Assembly (NCBI GenBank): GCA_052386675.1 | Contig: JBQTJX010000001.1 | Location: 1-64,000 of the forward strand | From: RBG-16-66-20 sp052386675 | Lineage (GTDB): Bacteria > Pseudomonadota > Gammaproteobacteria > Burkholderiales > SG8-39 | Direction: 5' to 3' | Length of the DNA stretch: 64,000 nucleotides | Shown here: positions 8,372-16,785 of the stretch, in pieces | Numbering within the stretch: the first letter of the stretch is position 1 | Layout: every line of letters starts with the position of its first letter | Program-made: the position numbers and the translations under genes | Notes under the pieces: model-generated | Databases searched by the model: none | Told to the model about the DNA's origin: nothing | What the model saw: the letters and a program-made list of their open reading frames with translations, nothing else

Positions 8372-9538
8372 CTACGGGAGGAAGAGCTGCTGCAGTTCGT
8401 TCAGGAAGCGCTGACCGCGCAGGGTCGGCGTCACCCGCTGGAGGTCGCGCACGACCAGGCCTTTCGCCTCCGCCGCCTTCAATCCCGGCTCCAGCGCGGA
8501 CAACGGCAATCCGCTGCGCGCCGGGAACAGCTCCGTGGCGAACCCCTCCACCAGCCGCGCCGCGTTCAGCATGAACTCGAACGGCAGCTCGCGCGGCTCG
8601 ATGGTGTTCTGCACCACCGCCCCGCCCGCGTTCATGTGCTCGCGCGGCGGCTTGGCGCGCTCGTGGCGCGAGACGCGGTCTGCGAAGCTGAGCTTGCCGT
8701 GCGCGCCGGCGCCCAGGCCGATGTAGTCGCCGTAGGTCCAGTAGTTCAGGTTGTGCCGGCTGCGCCGCCCGGGGCGCGCGAAGGCCGAGGTCTCGTAGTG
8801 CTCGTACCCGCCCTCGCCCAGCAGGTCCTCGATCGCCTGCTGCATGTCGGCGCCGGCGTCGTGGTCGGGCAGCACCGGGGGTTTCGACCAGAACACGGTG
8901 TTGGGCTCGATGGTGAGCTGGTAGGCCGACAGGTGCGCCGTCTCCCAGCGCAGCGCCTCGCGCAGTTCCGCCTGCGCCATGGCCGGGGTCTGGCCCGGCA
9001 GGGTGTACATCAGGTCGAGGTTCACGTTTTCGAACGCGGCCTGCGCCATCTCGATCGCGCGCCGCGCCTCGTCCGCCGAATGGATGCGGCCAAGCGTCTT
9101 CAGCATGGCGTCGTCGAAACTCTGGATGCCCAGCGACAACCGGTTGACGCCCGCGTCCCGGTAACCACGGAAGCGTCCCGCCTCGGCAGTGCCCGGGTTC
9201 GCCTCCAGTGTCACCTCCGCGCCGGGCTCGACCGGGATGCGCGCGCGGACCGCGGACAGCAGCCGGTCGATGGACTCCGGCGCGAACAGGCTGGGCGTGC
9301 CGCCGCCGATGAACACGCTCTGGATCCGGCGCCCCCACGCCGAAGGCAGCAGCGCCTCGAGGTCCGCGACCAGCGCGTCTACGTACTCGCGCTCGGGCAG
9401 CTCGCCCTTGCGCTCGTGCGAATTGAAGTCGCAGTAGGGGCACTTGCGCACGCACCAGGGCAGGTGGACATACAGCGCGAGCGGCGGCAGCGCGGTGAAT
9501 TTCACTTTCCACGGGCGGGTCAGCGCGACCGCCTTCAT
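8372..9538 (-). CDS. hemW: Heme chaperone HemW (radical SAM, HemN-like)
   Basis: A 388-residue radical SAM protein of the HemW family, which inserts heme into target proteins and is often misannotated as coproporphyrinogen III dehydrogenase. The CxxxCxxC cluster motif is CVRKCPYC, with Cys at residues 29, 33 and 36. The GGGTPS motif (FIGGGTPSLF) and a C-terminal HemN domain follow. As in HemW, there is no long N-terminal extension before the cluster. The start overlaps the rdgB stop by 4 bases; hemW, rdgB and rph form one minus-strand cluster. Confidence 0.93.
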   Translation of the reverse strand: MKAVALTRPWKVKFTALPPLALYVHLPWCVRKCPYCDFNSHERKGELPEREYVDALVADLEALLPSAWGRRIQSVFIGGGTPSLFAPESIDRLLSAVRARIPVEPGAEVTLEANPGTAEAGRFRGYRDAGVNRLSLGIQSFDDAMLKTLGRIHSADEARRAIEMAQAAFENVNLDLMYTLPGQTPAMAQAELREALRWETAHLSAYQLTIEPNTVFWSKPPVLPDHDAGADMQQAIEDLLGEGGYEHYETSAFARPGRRSRHNLNYWTYGDYIGLGAGAHGKLSFADRVSRHERAKPPREHMNAGGAVVQNTIEPRELPFEFMLNAARLVEGFATELFPARSGLPLSALEPGLKAAEAKGLVVRDLQRVTPTLRGQRFLNELQQLFLP

Positions 9539-10179
9539 GGTTCGGCGCGGATCCGCTCGATCAGGCGCGCGAGCGCCAGGCCGCGGTGGCTGACGCGGTT
9601 CTTCTCTTCGGGGGGCAGTTCGGCGGCGGTACGGGCGGTGCTGGAGCCCGCCAGATGTAACCGATCGGTTACATTAAACAAGGGATCGTAGCCGAAACCG
9701 TTCTTGCCGCGCGGCTCGGTGCCTATGGCCCCCTCCCAGCGTCCCTCCGCGACCAGCGGCTCCGGATCATCAGCCCGGCGCACGAGCACCATGACGCAGG
9801 CGTAGTGCGCGCGGCGATCGGCTCCGACGACGAGGTGGGCAAGGCTCGCCAGCAGCTTGGCGTTGTTGCGCGCATCCCGGGCCTCGCGCCCGCCCTCGCG
9901 CCCCGCGAAGTACGCCGAGTGCACGCCAGGCAGGCCGCCCAGCGCATCCACGCACAGGCCGGAATCGTCCGCCAGCGCCGGCATGCCGGTGGCGCGGCTG
10001 GCGTGGCGCGCCTTGGCAAGGGCGTTCTCCAGGAAGGTGTCGTGCGGCTCCTCGGCCTCGGAGATCCCGAGCTCGGCCTGCGACACGACGTGGATGCCCA
10101 GCGGTTCCAGCAGCGCGCGGATCTCGAGCGCCTTGCCCGGGTTGCCGCTGGCGAGGACGAGGCTGCGCAGCGAACTCAT
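9535..10179 (-). CDS. rdgB: XTP/dITP pyrophosphatase RdgB
   Basis: A 214-residue Ham1/RdgB nucleotide house-cleaning enzyme that hydrolyses dITP, XTP and dHAPTP to monophosphates and keeps damaged purines out of DNA. The N-terminal LVLASGNPGK substrate-binding block, the ADDSGLCVDALGG motif with catalytic Asp, and GFGYDPLF are all visible. A perfect 20-bp palindrome (9655-9674) lies inside the coding sequence, in the codons after GFGYDPLFNV. Confidence 0.95.
   Translation of the reverse strand: MSSLRSLVLASGNPGKALEIRALLEPLGIHVVSQAELGISEAEEPHDTFLENALAKARHASRATGMPALADDSGLCVDALGGLPGVHSAYFAGREGGREARDARNNAKLLASLAHLVVGADRRAHYACVMVLVRRADDPEPLVAEGRWEGAIGTEPRGKNGFGYDPLFNVTDRLHLAGSSTARTAAELPPEEKNRVSHRGLALARLIERIRAEP
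9655..9674. promoter_or_regulatory. Perfect 20-bp palindrome, operator-like
   Basis: ATGTAACCGATCGGTTACAT reads the same on both strands. It lies inside rdgB. A 16/20-identical relative sits in the ruvA-ruvB gap at 26372-26391. The form (A/T-rich ends, CCGATCGG centre) resembles TetR-family operators, but no such regulator is encoded in the window. It may equally be a chance or coding constraint. Confidence 0.35.
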
Positions 10180-10211
10180 CCTGCCTGGTCACCGGAAAAC
10201 GTGGTGCGTCC

Positions 10212-10937
10212 CTATTTTTCCGGGAGGCCGAGGGCCTGTCGCTGGCGCGCGACCAGTTCGGCGATGCCGCGGCCGGCGAGGTCCAGCAACGCGTCCAGTT
10301 CGGCGCGCGCGAAGGGCTCGCCCTCGGCGGTGCCCTGCACCTCGACGAAGCGCCCGGCGCCGGTCATGACCACGTTCATGTCGGTGTCGCAGGCGACGTC
10401 TTCTGCATAGTCCAGGTCCAGCACCGGTGCGCCCTTGTAGACGCCCACGGACACGGCGGCGACGAAATCCCGTGCGGGCAGGGTGGCAATCAGGCCCTTT
10501 TCCCGCATCCAGGTGAAGGCGTCATGCAGTGCCACGAAAGCGCCGGTGATGGCCGCGGTGCGGGTGCCGCCATCGGCCTGCAGCACGTCGCAGTCGATGT
10601 GCACCGTGCGCTCGCCCAGTGCCGGCATGTCCACCACCGAGCGCAGCGCGCGCCCGATCAGGCGCTGGATTTCCTGCGTTCGCCCGGACTGCTTGCCGCG
10701 CGCCGCTTCGCGATCGCCTCGGGTGTGGGTCGCGCGCGGCAGCATGCCGTACTCGGCGGTGACCCAGCCGCGGCCCTTGTCGCGCAGGAACGGCGGCACG
10801 CGGTTCTCCACGCTGGCGGTGCACAGCACGCGCGTCTCGCCGAACTCCACCAGCACCGAGCCCTCCGCGTGGCGGGTGAAACCGCGCGTGAGGCGGACCT
10901 CGCGCAACTCGCCTGGATGCCTCCCGCTGGGTCGCAT
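10212..10937 (-). CDS. rph: Ribonuclease PH
   Basis: A 241-residue phosphorolytic 3'-to-5' exoribonuclease that trims tRNA 3' ends. The N-terminal RPSGRHPGELR block, the GWVTAEYGMLPRATHTR motif, RLIGRALRSVVD, and the DCDVLQADGGTRTA phosphate-binding region are all conserved. It lies between the PP2C phosphatase gene and rdgB on the minus strand, 5 bases after the phosphatase stop. Confidence 0.96.
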   Translation of the reverse strand: MRPSGRHPGELREVRLTRGFTRHAEGSVLVEFGETRVLCTASVENRVPPFLRDKGRGWVTAEYGMLPRATHTRGDREAARGKQSGRTQEIQRLIGRALRSVVDMPALGERTVHIDCDVLQADGGTRTAAITGAFVALHDAFTWMREKGLIATLPARDFVAAVSVGVYKGAPVLDLDYAEDVACDTDMNVVMTGAGRFVEVQGTAEGEPFARAELDALLDLAGRGIAELVARQRQALGLPEK

Positions 10938-10942
10938 CGCCG

Positions 10943-11866
10943 CTACTCCCCAGGGCCCTTCTTGCCGGCGTCGGGACGGCCAAGCGCGGCCTTGATCTGC
11001 GCGATCTGGCTTTCGATCTCCGCGTCGGTCACGCGCAGGAAATCGGTGGCCGAGGCGGTGAAGTTGGTGCCCGCGGGCGGCGCCGGCTCCTGCGGCACGG
11101 TCGGCGGGTCGTCGAAGGTCGCGGGGCGATCATCCAGCCAGTGCATCGCCAGCACCGACACGTTGTCGCAGGCCTTCCCGGCGCGCAGTTCGGCCATCTC
11201 GATCAGGCCCGGCAGCGCCTCCGCCGGCAGCCTGCCGATCAGGCCCATCAGGATCTGGCGCTGGTTGAGCGGCCCCCAGAACCCGTCCGAACACAGCAGC
11301 AGCAGGTCGTCCTTCTCCAGCGTCGCGCAGGCCACCGGCTCCATGCGCGGCGCGATCGGGCCGCCGAGGCAGCGCAGGAGCTTGTTCCGGTCCGGGTGCA
11401 CCGCCACGGCCTCTTCGCGGATGCGGCCAGCGTCCACCAGCTGCTGCACGATGGTGTGGTCCTTGGTGCGCGTCACCAGGCGCCCCTCGCGGATCAGGTA
11501 CAGGCGCGAGTCGCCGACGAATGACCACCAGGCCCGGCCGCCCTGCACCACGCAGGCGACGATGGTGGTGCGCGGCGAGTCCGGCAGCCCCATCTTCTGC
11601 CCCTGGTGCACGATCATGGCGTGCGCGCGGCCGATGGCGCGGTAGAGGAAGGTCTCGGGCTCGTCGATGCGCGGCTGCGCCTCCGAACGGAACGCGGCGC
11701 CCAGGTAGTCCACCGCGATCTGCGCGGCCACCTCGCCGTGCAGGTGCCCGCCCATGCCGTCGGCCAGCACCAGCACCATCGCCTCGCCGTTCGACCATTG
11801 GCCGAGCCGGTCCTGCTGGTAGGTGCGGGCGCCGATCCGGCTCGCCTGGAAAATAGTGTGCTTCAT
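10943..11866 (-). CDS. PP2C-family Ser/Thr protein phosphatase
   Basis: A 307-residue metal-dependent phosphatase. The metal-binding aspartates are in QQD (residue 19) and ADGMGG (Asp36), followed by SFVGDSRLYLI, LLLCSDGFWG and the late DNVSVLAM motif, the standard PP2C order. Residues after about 245 form a Pro-rich linker and a helical tail. The start overlaps the stop of the kinase gene by 4 bases, so this is an antagonistic kinase/phosphatase pair. The target proteins are unknown. Confidence 0.92.
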   Translation of the reverse strand: MKHTIFQASRIGARTYQQDRLGQWSNGEAMVLVLADGMGGHLHGEVAAQIAVDYLGAAFRSEAQPRIDEPETFLYRAIGRAHAMIVHQGQKMGLPDSPRTTIVACVVQGGRAWWSFVGDSRLYLIREGRLVTRTKDHTIVQQLVDAGRIREEAVAVHPDRNKLLRCLGGPIAPRMEPVACATLEKDDLLLLCSDGFWGPLNQRQILMGLIGRLPAEALPGLIEMAELRAGKACDNVSVLAMHWLDDRPATFDDPPTVPQEPAPPAGTNFTASATDFLRVTDAEIESQIAQIKAALGRPDAGKKGPGE

Positions 11867-12810
11867 CGTCTCGCGAGCCTGAATATAGCGCTCTTCAACT
11901 GATCCAGCACCGGCGCCTCGCCGCGGTAGGCCGGCGCCTTCTCCCCGCTCAACGCCTTTTGCAGGGCGAGCACGCTCTGCGGGCGTTCCAGGTGGTCCAG
12001 GCGCAGGCACCAGTCGATGGTGTCGAGCAACTCGGCGGAGTAGCGGCCGGCCCAGCCCTTGCGCGCCGGGATGATGCGGTCCTTCTCCAGCCGCTCGGCC
12101 GCGGTCGGGGGCGGCGCGCCCGAGAGGCAGGCATACATGCTCGCGCCCACCGAATAGATGTCGCTCCAGGGTCCGAGCTTCTCGCGCTCGCCGTGGTGCT
12201 CGGGCGAGGCGAAGCCCGGGGTGACCATCGGGGGAAGCTGCGCGCCCTCGGCCTGCAGCGTCTGGCGCGCGGCGCCGAAGTCGATCAGCAGCGGCGCGCC
12301 GTCGTTGCGGATGTAGATGTTGCCCGGCTTGATGTCCAGGTGCAGCAGGCGCCCGGTGTGCACCTCGCGCAGGCCGTTCAACAGCTCGATGAAGGAGGCA
12401 CGGATCCAGTCCTCCTTTAGCGCGCCGGTGCGCTTCCGGATGTGCTCCTGCAGGCTGCGGCCGCGCTCGTAGCGCATCACCATGTACACCGTGCCGTTGG
12501 CGCGGAAGAAGTTGAGCACGCGCACCACGTTCGGGTGCGACAGGCCCGCCAGCGCCTTGCCTTCCTCGAAGAAGCACTTCAGGCCATAGCGAAACGTCGG
12601 CAGCTTCTCCTCGGGCACCACCGGCGCGGGGCTGCTGTCGGTACGCAGCGCGAGACTCGCCGGCAGGTATTCCTTGAGCGCCACCGGCACCTCGTTCTCG
12701 TCGTGCGCCAGGTAGACGAACGAAAAGCCGCCCGAGGCGAGCACTCTCAGGATGCGGTAGTTTTCGAGCTGGAAGCCTTCCGGCAACGGCTGGTTGGCTT
12801 GCGAGGACAT
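11863..12810 (-). CDS. Hanks-type Ser/Thr protein kinase
   Basis: A 315-residue eukaryotic-like kinase. The glycine loop LASGGFSFVY is at about residues 24-33 and the ATP lysine is Lys46 (VALKEYLP). The catalytic loop HLDIKPGN contains Asp159, Lys161 and Asn164, the DFG is at 177-179, and the activation-segment end is TPGFASPEH. The catalytic loop reads HLD rather than HRD, so it is not an RD kinase. There is no membrane segment or PASTA domain, so it is a soluble kinase. The ATG at 12810 was chosen because upstream in-frame residues carry no domain. It overlaps the phosphatase gene by 4 bases and diverges from yicC. Confidence 0.92.
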   Translation of the reverse strand: MSSQANQPLPEGFQLENYRILRVLASGGFSFVYLAHDENEVPVALKEYLPASLALRTDSSPAPVVPEEKLPTFRYGLKCFFEEGKALAGLSHPNVVRVLNFFRANGTVYMVMRYERGRSLQEHIRKRTGALKEDWIRASFIELLNGLREVHTGRLLHLDIKPGNIYIRNDGAPLLIDFGAARQTLQAEGAQLPPMVTPGFASPEHHGEREKLGPWSDIYSVGASMYACLSGAPPPTAAERLEKDRIIPARKGWAGRYSAELLDTIDWCLRLDHLERPQSVLALQKALSGEKAPAYRGEAPVLDQLKSAIFRLARR

Positions 12811-12909
12811 CTGCCCGTATGATAACCGCAGCCCGTCGGACGCAAGGGCAGCGTGCCGCTGCGCGGCGGGCATTCCTCACACTTCGATACGGAATCGTCC
12901 TCTCCAGCC

Positions 12910-13776
12910 ATGATCCGCAGCATGACCGGTTATGCCGCCGCCAGCGCGCAGACGCCGCGCGGCGCGCTGGCAATCGAGATGAAATCGGTCAATTCGCGAT
13001 TCCTCGACCTGCAGTTCCGCGTCGCGGAGGAACTGCGCGGCGCCGAACCGCTGCTGCGCGAACTGATCACGGTGCGCATCGCGCGCGGCAAGGTGGACTG
13101 CCGGCTCGCGCTGGGAGGCGGCGCCGCGGCGGCCGCGCCGCGCCCGCTCAATGCGCAGGCGCTCGCCGAATTGAAGCGCCTGGCCGGGGACGCGAGCCGC
13201 GCGTTTCCCGAGGCCGCGCCGCTTGACCTGGCCGACGTGCTGCGCTGGCCGGGCGTGCTCGCCGACGCGCCAGTGGACGAGGACGCGATCCGTGCCGCGG
13301 TCGAAGGCCTGGCGCGCCGGGCGCTGGACGAGTTGTGCGCGGCCCGCGAACGCGAGGGCGCCAAGCTCGCGGCCGTCATCCTGGAGCGCGTGGCGCAGAT
13401 GCGCCAACGGGTCGCCCAGGCCGCGCCGCTGGTGCCCGAGGCAATCGCGGCCTGGAAGGCGCGGGTCATCGAGCGCCTGCGCGAGGCGCAGGTGAATGTG
13501 GACGAGGAGCGGATCCGCGCCGAGCTGGCGGTGCAGGCAGCACGCAGCGACGTGGACGAGGAACTGACGCGGCTCACCGCGCACCTGGCCGAGGTCGAAC
13601 GCGTCCTCGGCAAAGGCGGCGCGGCCGGGAAGCGCCTGGATTTCCTCGCCCAGGAACTGAACCGCGAGGCGAACACCCTCGCCTCCAAGGCCCAGGGCCT
13701 CGCGCTCGCGGATTGCGCGCTGGAGCTGAAGCTCCTGATCGAGCAGGTGCGCGAGCAGGTGCAGAACATCGAATGA
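12910..13776 (+). CDS. yicC: YicC family endoribonuclease
   Basis: A 288-residue protein of the YicC family, reported to act as an endoribonuclease in sRNA/mRNA turnover. It opens with the diagnostic IRSMTGYA, has VNSRFLDLQFR early on, and ends with the family signature KRLDFLAQELNREANTLASKA followed by LIEQVREQVQNIE. It is followed 7 bases later by gmk, the usual order. Confidence 0.94.
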   Translation: MIRSMTGYAAASAQTPRGALAIEMKSVNSRFLDLQFRVAEELRGAEPLLRELITVRIARGKVDCRLALGGGAAAAAPRPLNAQALAELKRLAGDASRAFPEAAPLDLADVLRWPGVLADAPVDEDAIRAAVEGLARRALDELCAAREREGAKLAAVILERVAQMRQRVAQAAPLVPEAIAAWKARVIERLREAQVNVDEERIRAELAVQAARSDVDEELTRLTAHLAEVERVLGKGGAAGKRLDFLAQELNREANTLASKAQGLALADCALELKLLIEQVREQVQNIE

Positions 13777-13783
13777 GATCGCC

Positions 13784-14362
13784 ATGACAGGACTGCTTTT
13801 CATCGTCGCCGCGCCTTCCGGGGCCGGGAAGAGTTCGCTCATCGCGGCGCTGCTGAAGGACGACCCGAAGCTGTCGCTGTCGGTGTCCTACACCACGCGC
13901 GCGCCGCGCCCCGGGGAGACCGACGGCCGCGAGTACCACTTCGTGGACGAGAAGGCCTTCCTCGCGATGCTTGAGCGCGGCGAGTTCCTGGAATGCGCCG
14001 AGGTGCACGGCAACCGCTATGGCACCTCCCACTCGGTGATTCGCGAGGTCCTGGATACCGGCCACGACCTGCTGCTGGAGATCGACTGGCAGGGCGCGCA
14101 GCAGGTTCGTCGCCTGGTTCCGGGCACCATCGGCATCTTCATCCAGCCGCCTTCGGTCGAGGAACTCGAGCGGCGCATGCGCCACCGCGGCAAGGATTCC
14201 GAGGCCGCCATCCAGCGCCGGATGGCCAATGCGCGCGAGGAAATAGCCCACGCCTGCGAGTTCGAATACGCTATAATTAACAAAGACTTCGACGTGGCCC
14301 TGCAGGACCTGCGGGCCATCATCCGCGCCGAGCGACTTCGCCAGGCGCGCACGGGGTCCTGA
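13784..14362 (+). CDS. gmk: Guanylate kinase
   Basis: A 192-residue enzyme converting GMP and ATP to GDP and ADP. The P-loop APSGAGKSS is at about residues 9-17. The GMP-binding TTRAPRPGETDGREYHF block and the lid region RMRHRGKDSEAAIQRR are both conserved. The gene lies in the yicC-gmk-rpoZ-spoT cluster, which links GTP supply, transcription and (p)ppGpp. Confidence 0.97.
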   Translation: MTGLLFIVAAPSGAGKSSLIAALLKDDPKLSLSVSYTTRAPRPGETDGREYHFVDEKAFLAMLERGEFLECAEVHGNRYGTSHSVIREVLDTGHDLLLEIDWQGAQQVRRLVPGTIGIFIQPPSVEELERRMRHRGKDSEAAIQRRMANAREEIAHACEFEYAIINKDFDVALQDLRAIIRAERLRQARTGS

Positions 14363-14386
14363 GTCCCTCACCTGAATGGACACGCC

Positions 14387-14614
14387 ATGGCCCGCATCAC
14401 CGTTGAAGACTGCCTGAAAAGAATCCCGAACCGCTTCCAGCTCACCCTGGCCGCGACCTACCGGGCCCGCCAGCTTAGCCAGGGCGCCACGGCGATGGTC
14501 GAGCACGACAAGGACAAGTTCACCGTGATCGCCCTGCGCGAGATCGCCGGCGGCAAGGTAGGTACCGAAGTCCTCAAGCGAAACGCCAGTTCGGCGCCGC
14601 TGCCCACGATCTAG
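14387..14614 (+). CDS. rpoZ: RNA polymerase omega subunit
   Basis: A 75-residue omega subunit that helps assemble the beta' subunit and forms part of the (p)ppGpp site. ARITVEDCLKRIPNRF at the N-terminus and the ALREIAGGKVG stretch are characteristic. It sits 24 bases after gmk and 44 bases before spoT. Confidence 0.97.
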   Translation: MARITVEDCLKRIPNRFQLTLAATYRARQLSQGATAMVEHDKDKFTVIALREIAGGKVGTEVLKRNASSAPLPTI

Positions 14615-14622
14615 GGCATTCC

Positions 14623-14641
14623 CTGGCGCGGGGGGCGCCAG
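14623..14641 (+). promoter_or_regulatory. GC-rich hairpin between rpoZ and spoT
   Basis: CTGGCGC at 14623-14629 pairs with GCGCCAG at 14635-14641 around a 5-base G loop. No U tract follows, so it is not a clear terminator. It may reduce read-through or protect the rpoZ transcript end. Confidence 0.4.
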
Positions 14642-14658
14642 CTAAACTTCCTTCCCCC

Positions 14659-16773
14659 ATGGCCGCCGTTCCCGTCCTCGATGCCAGCCGCTTTGGTTAC
14701 CTGAAGCCGGGAGACGTCGCGCGCCTGACCGAGGCCTACCGCTTCTCGGACGCCGCGCACGCCGGGCAGACCCGGCAGTCCGGCGAGCCCTACATCTCGC
14801 ACCCGCTCGCGGTGGCCGAGATCCTGGCCGGCTGGCACCTTGACGGCCAGGCGCTGCAGGCCGCGCTGCTTCACGACGTGATGGAGGACACCTCGGTCAC
14901 CAAGGACGAGATCTCCGACACCTTCGGCAAGCCGGTGGCCGAGCTGGTGGACGGCCTCTCGAAGCTGGACAAGATCGAGTTCCAGTCGGCCGAGGACGCG
15001 CAAGCGGAGAATTTCCGGAAAATGCTGCTCGCCATGGCGCGCGACGTGCGCGTCATCCTGATCAAGCTCGCGGACCGCCTGCACAACATGCGCACGCTGG
15101 ACGCGGTACCCCCGGCCAAGCGCCGGCGCGTGGCGCGCGAGACCATGGAGATCTACGCCCCGATCGCGAACCGGCTGGGCCTGAACGAGCTGTTCCACGA
15201 GCTCCAGGAACTGGCCTTCTCGCACATGTTCCCGCTGCGCTACCGGGTGCTGGACAAGGCGAACCGCAACGCCCGCGGCAACCGGCGCGAGCTGGTCGGG
15301 AAGATCGAGGCCGCGGTGAAGGCGAAGCTGGCCGAGGCCAGGGTCGAGGCCGCGGTGTCCGGGCGCGAGAAGCACATCTACTCCATCTACCGCAAGATGA
15401 TCGAGAAGCACCTGTCGTTCTCCGAGGTGCACGACATCTACGGCCTGCGCGTGGTGGTGAAGGACATCCCCACCTGCTACCTGGCGATAGGCGCGCTGCA
15501 CGGCCTCTACAAGCCGGTGCCGGGCAAGTTCAAGGACTACATCGCGATCCCGAAGGCGAACGGCTACCAATCCATCCACACCGCGCTCATCGGCCCGTTC
15601 GGCGTGCCGGTGGAGGTGCAGGTGAGGACCGAATCCATGCACCGCCTGGCCGAGGCCGGCGTCGCCTCGCACTGGATGTACAAGGACGACGCCACTTCGT
15701 TGAACGAGCTGCAGAAGAAGACCCACCAGTGGCTGCAGTCGCTGCTCGAGATCCAGAGCCAGTCGGGCGATTCGCAGGAATTCCTGGAGCACGTCAAGGT
15801 GGACCTGTTCCCGGACGAGGTCTACGTCTTCACCCCCAAGGGCCGGATCATGTCCCTGCCGCGCGGCGCCACCGCGGTGGACTTCGCCTACGCGGTGCAC
15901 ACCGACATCGGCAACCGCTGCGTCGCGGCCAAGGTGAACGGCGAACTTGTGCCGCTGCGGACCGAATTGAGGAACGGCGACCGTGTGGAGGTGATCACCA
16001 CCGGCTATGCCAAGCCCAACCCCGCCTGGCTGCAGTACGTGCGCACCGCCAAGGCGCGCTCCAACATCCGCCACTTCCTGAAGACCATGCAGTACGAGGA
16101 GTCCGCGGCGCTGGGCGAGCGGCTCCTGGAGCAGGCGCTGAAGGGCTACGGCGTGACCCCGGCCGAGATCGACGAGGCGAGCTGGGAGCGGGTGATCCGC
16201 GACACCGTGGGCCGCACCCGGGTCGAGCTGCTGGCCGACATCGGGCTGGGCAAGCAGCTGCCCGCGGTCGTCGCGCGCCGCCTGGTCCTGCGCGCGGAAG
16301 GCGATGCCAAGCCCCATGCCAGGGGGGCGAGCGTGGTGATCCGCGGCACCGAGGGCATGGCGGTGCAGCTTGCCAGCTGCTGCCGGCCGATTCCGGGCGA
16401 CGCCATCGTGGGGTCCATCAAGAAGGGCCAGGGACTGGTGGTGCATACCGCCGAGTGCCGCCATGTCGAGCGTTCGCGGCGCGCCGAGCCGGAGCAGTGG
16501 ATCGACGTCGAGTGGGACCGGGAGCCGACGCGCCTGTTCCAGACCGCGATCAAGGTGATGGTGGCCAACCAGCGCGGCGTGCTTGCGAAGGTGGCCTCGG
16601 CGATCGCCGAGGCCGGCTCCAACATCGACTCCATCAGCATGGAGGAGGACCGTTCGGTGTATACGACGATGCTCTTCGTGGTGGAGGTGGCCAATCGCTC
16701 GCACCTGGCGCGCGTCATGCGCTCCATCCGCAGGCTGTCGGAGGCGAAGAAGCTGCTGCGGGTGCGGGAGTAG
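14659..16773 (+). CDS. spoT: Bifunctional (p)ppGpp synthetase/hydrolase SpoT
   Basis: A 704-residue RelA/SpoT homologue that makes and degrades the stringent-response alarmone. The N-terminal HD hydrolase domain has an intact HDVMEDT motif, so hydrolysis should be active. The synthetase domain has VHDIYGLRVVV and GYQSIHTALIGP. A TGS domain (FPDEVYVFTPKGRIMSLP) and a C-terminal ACT domain (QRGVLAKVASAIAEAGSNI) follow. Length and order match proteobacterial SpoT. Confidence 0.96.
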   Translation: MAAVPVLDASRFGYLKPGDVARLTEAYRFSDAAHAGQTRQSGEPYISHPLAVAEILAGWHLDGQALQAALLHDVMEDTSVTKDEISDTFGKPVAELVDGLSKLDKIEFQSAEDAQAENFRKMLLAMARDVRVILIKLADRLHNMRTLDAVPPAKRRRVARETMEIYAPIANRLGLNELFHELQELAFSHMFPLRYRVLDKANRNARGNRRELVGKIEAAVKAKLAEARVEAAVSGREKHIYSIYRKMIEKHLSFSEVHDIYGLRVVVKDIPTCYLAIGALHGLYKPVPGKFKDYIAIPKANGYQSIHTALIGPFGVPVEVQVRTESMHRLAEAGVASHWMYKDDATSLNELQKKTHQWLQSLLEIQSQSGDSQEFLEHVKVDLFPDEVYVFTPKGRIMSLPRGATAVDFAYAVHTDIGNRCVAAKVNGELVPLRTELRNGDRVEVITTGYAKPNPAWLQYVRTAKARSNIRHFLKTMQYEESAALGERLLEQALKGYGVTPAEIDEASWERVIRDTVGRTRVELLADIGLGKQLPAVVARRLVLRAEGDAKPHARGASVVIRGTEGMAVQLASCCRPIPGDAIVGSIKKGQGLVVHTAECRHVERSRRAEPEQWIDVEWDREPTRLFQTAIKVMVANQRGVLAKVASAIAEAGSNIDSISMEEDRSVYTTMLFVVEVANRSHLARVMRSIRRLSEAKKLLRVRE

Positions 16774-16785
16774 AGCCCCGCCCTG

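Noticed and set aside
14611..16704. 697-codon minus-strand open frame opposite spoT
   Set aside because: spoT has all family domains in the other strand; this frame has none.
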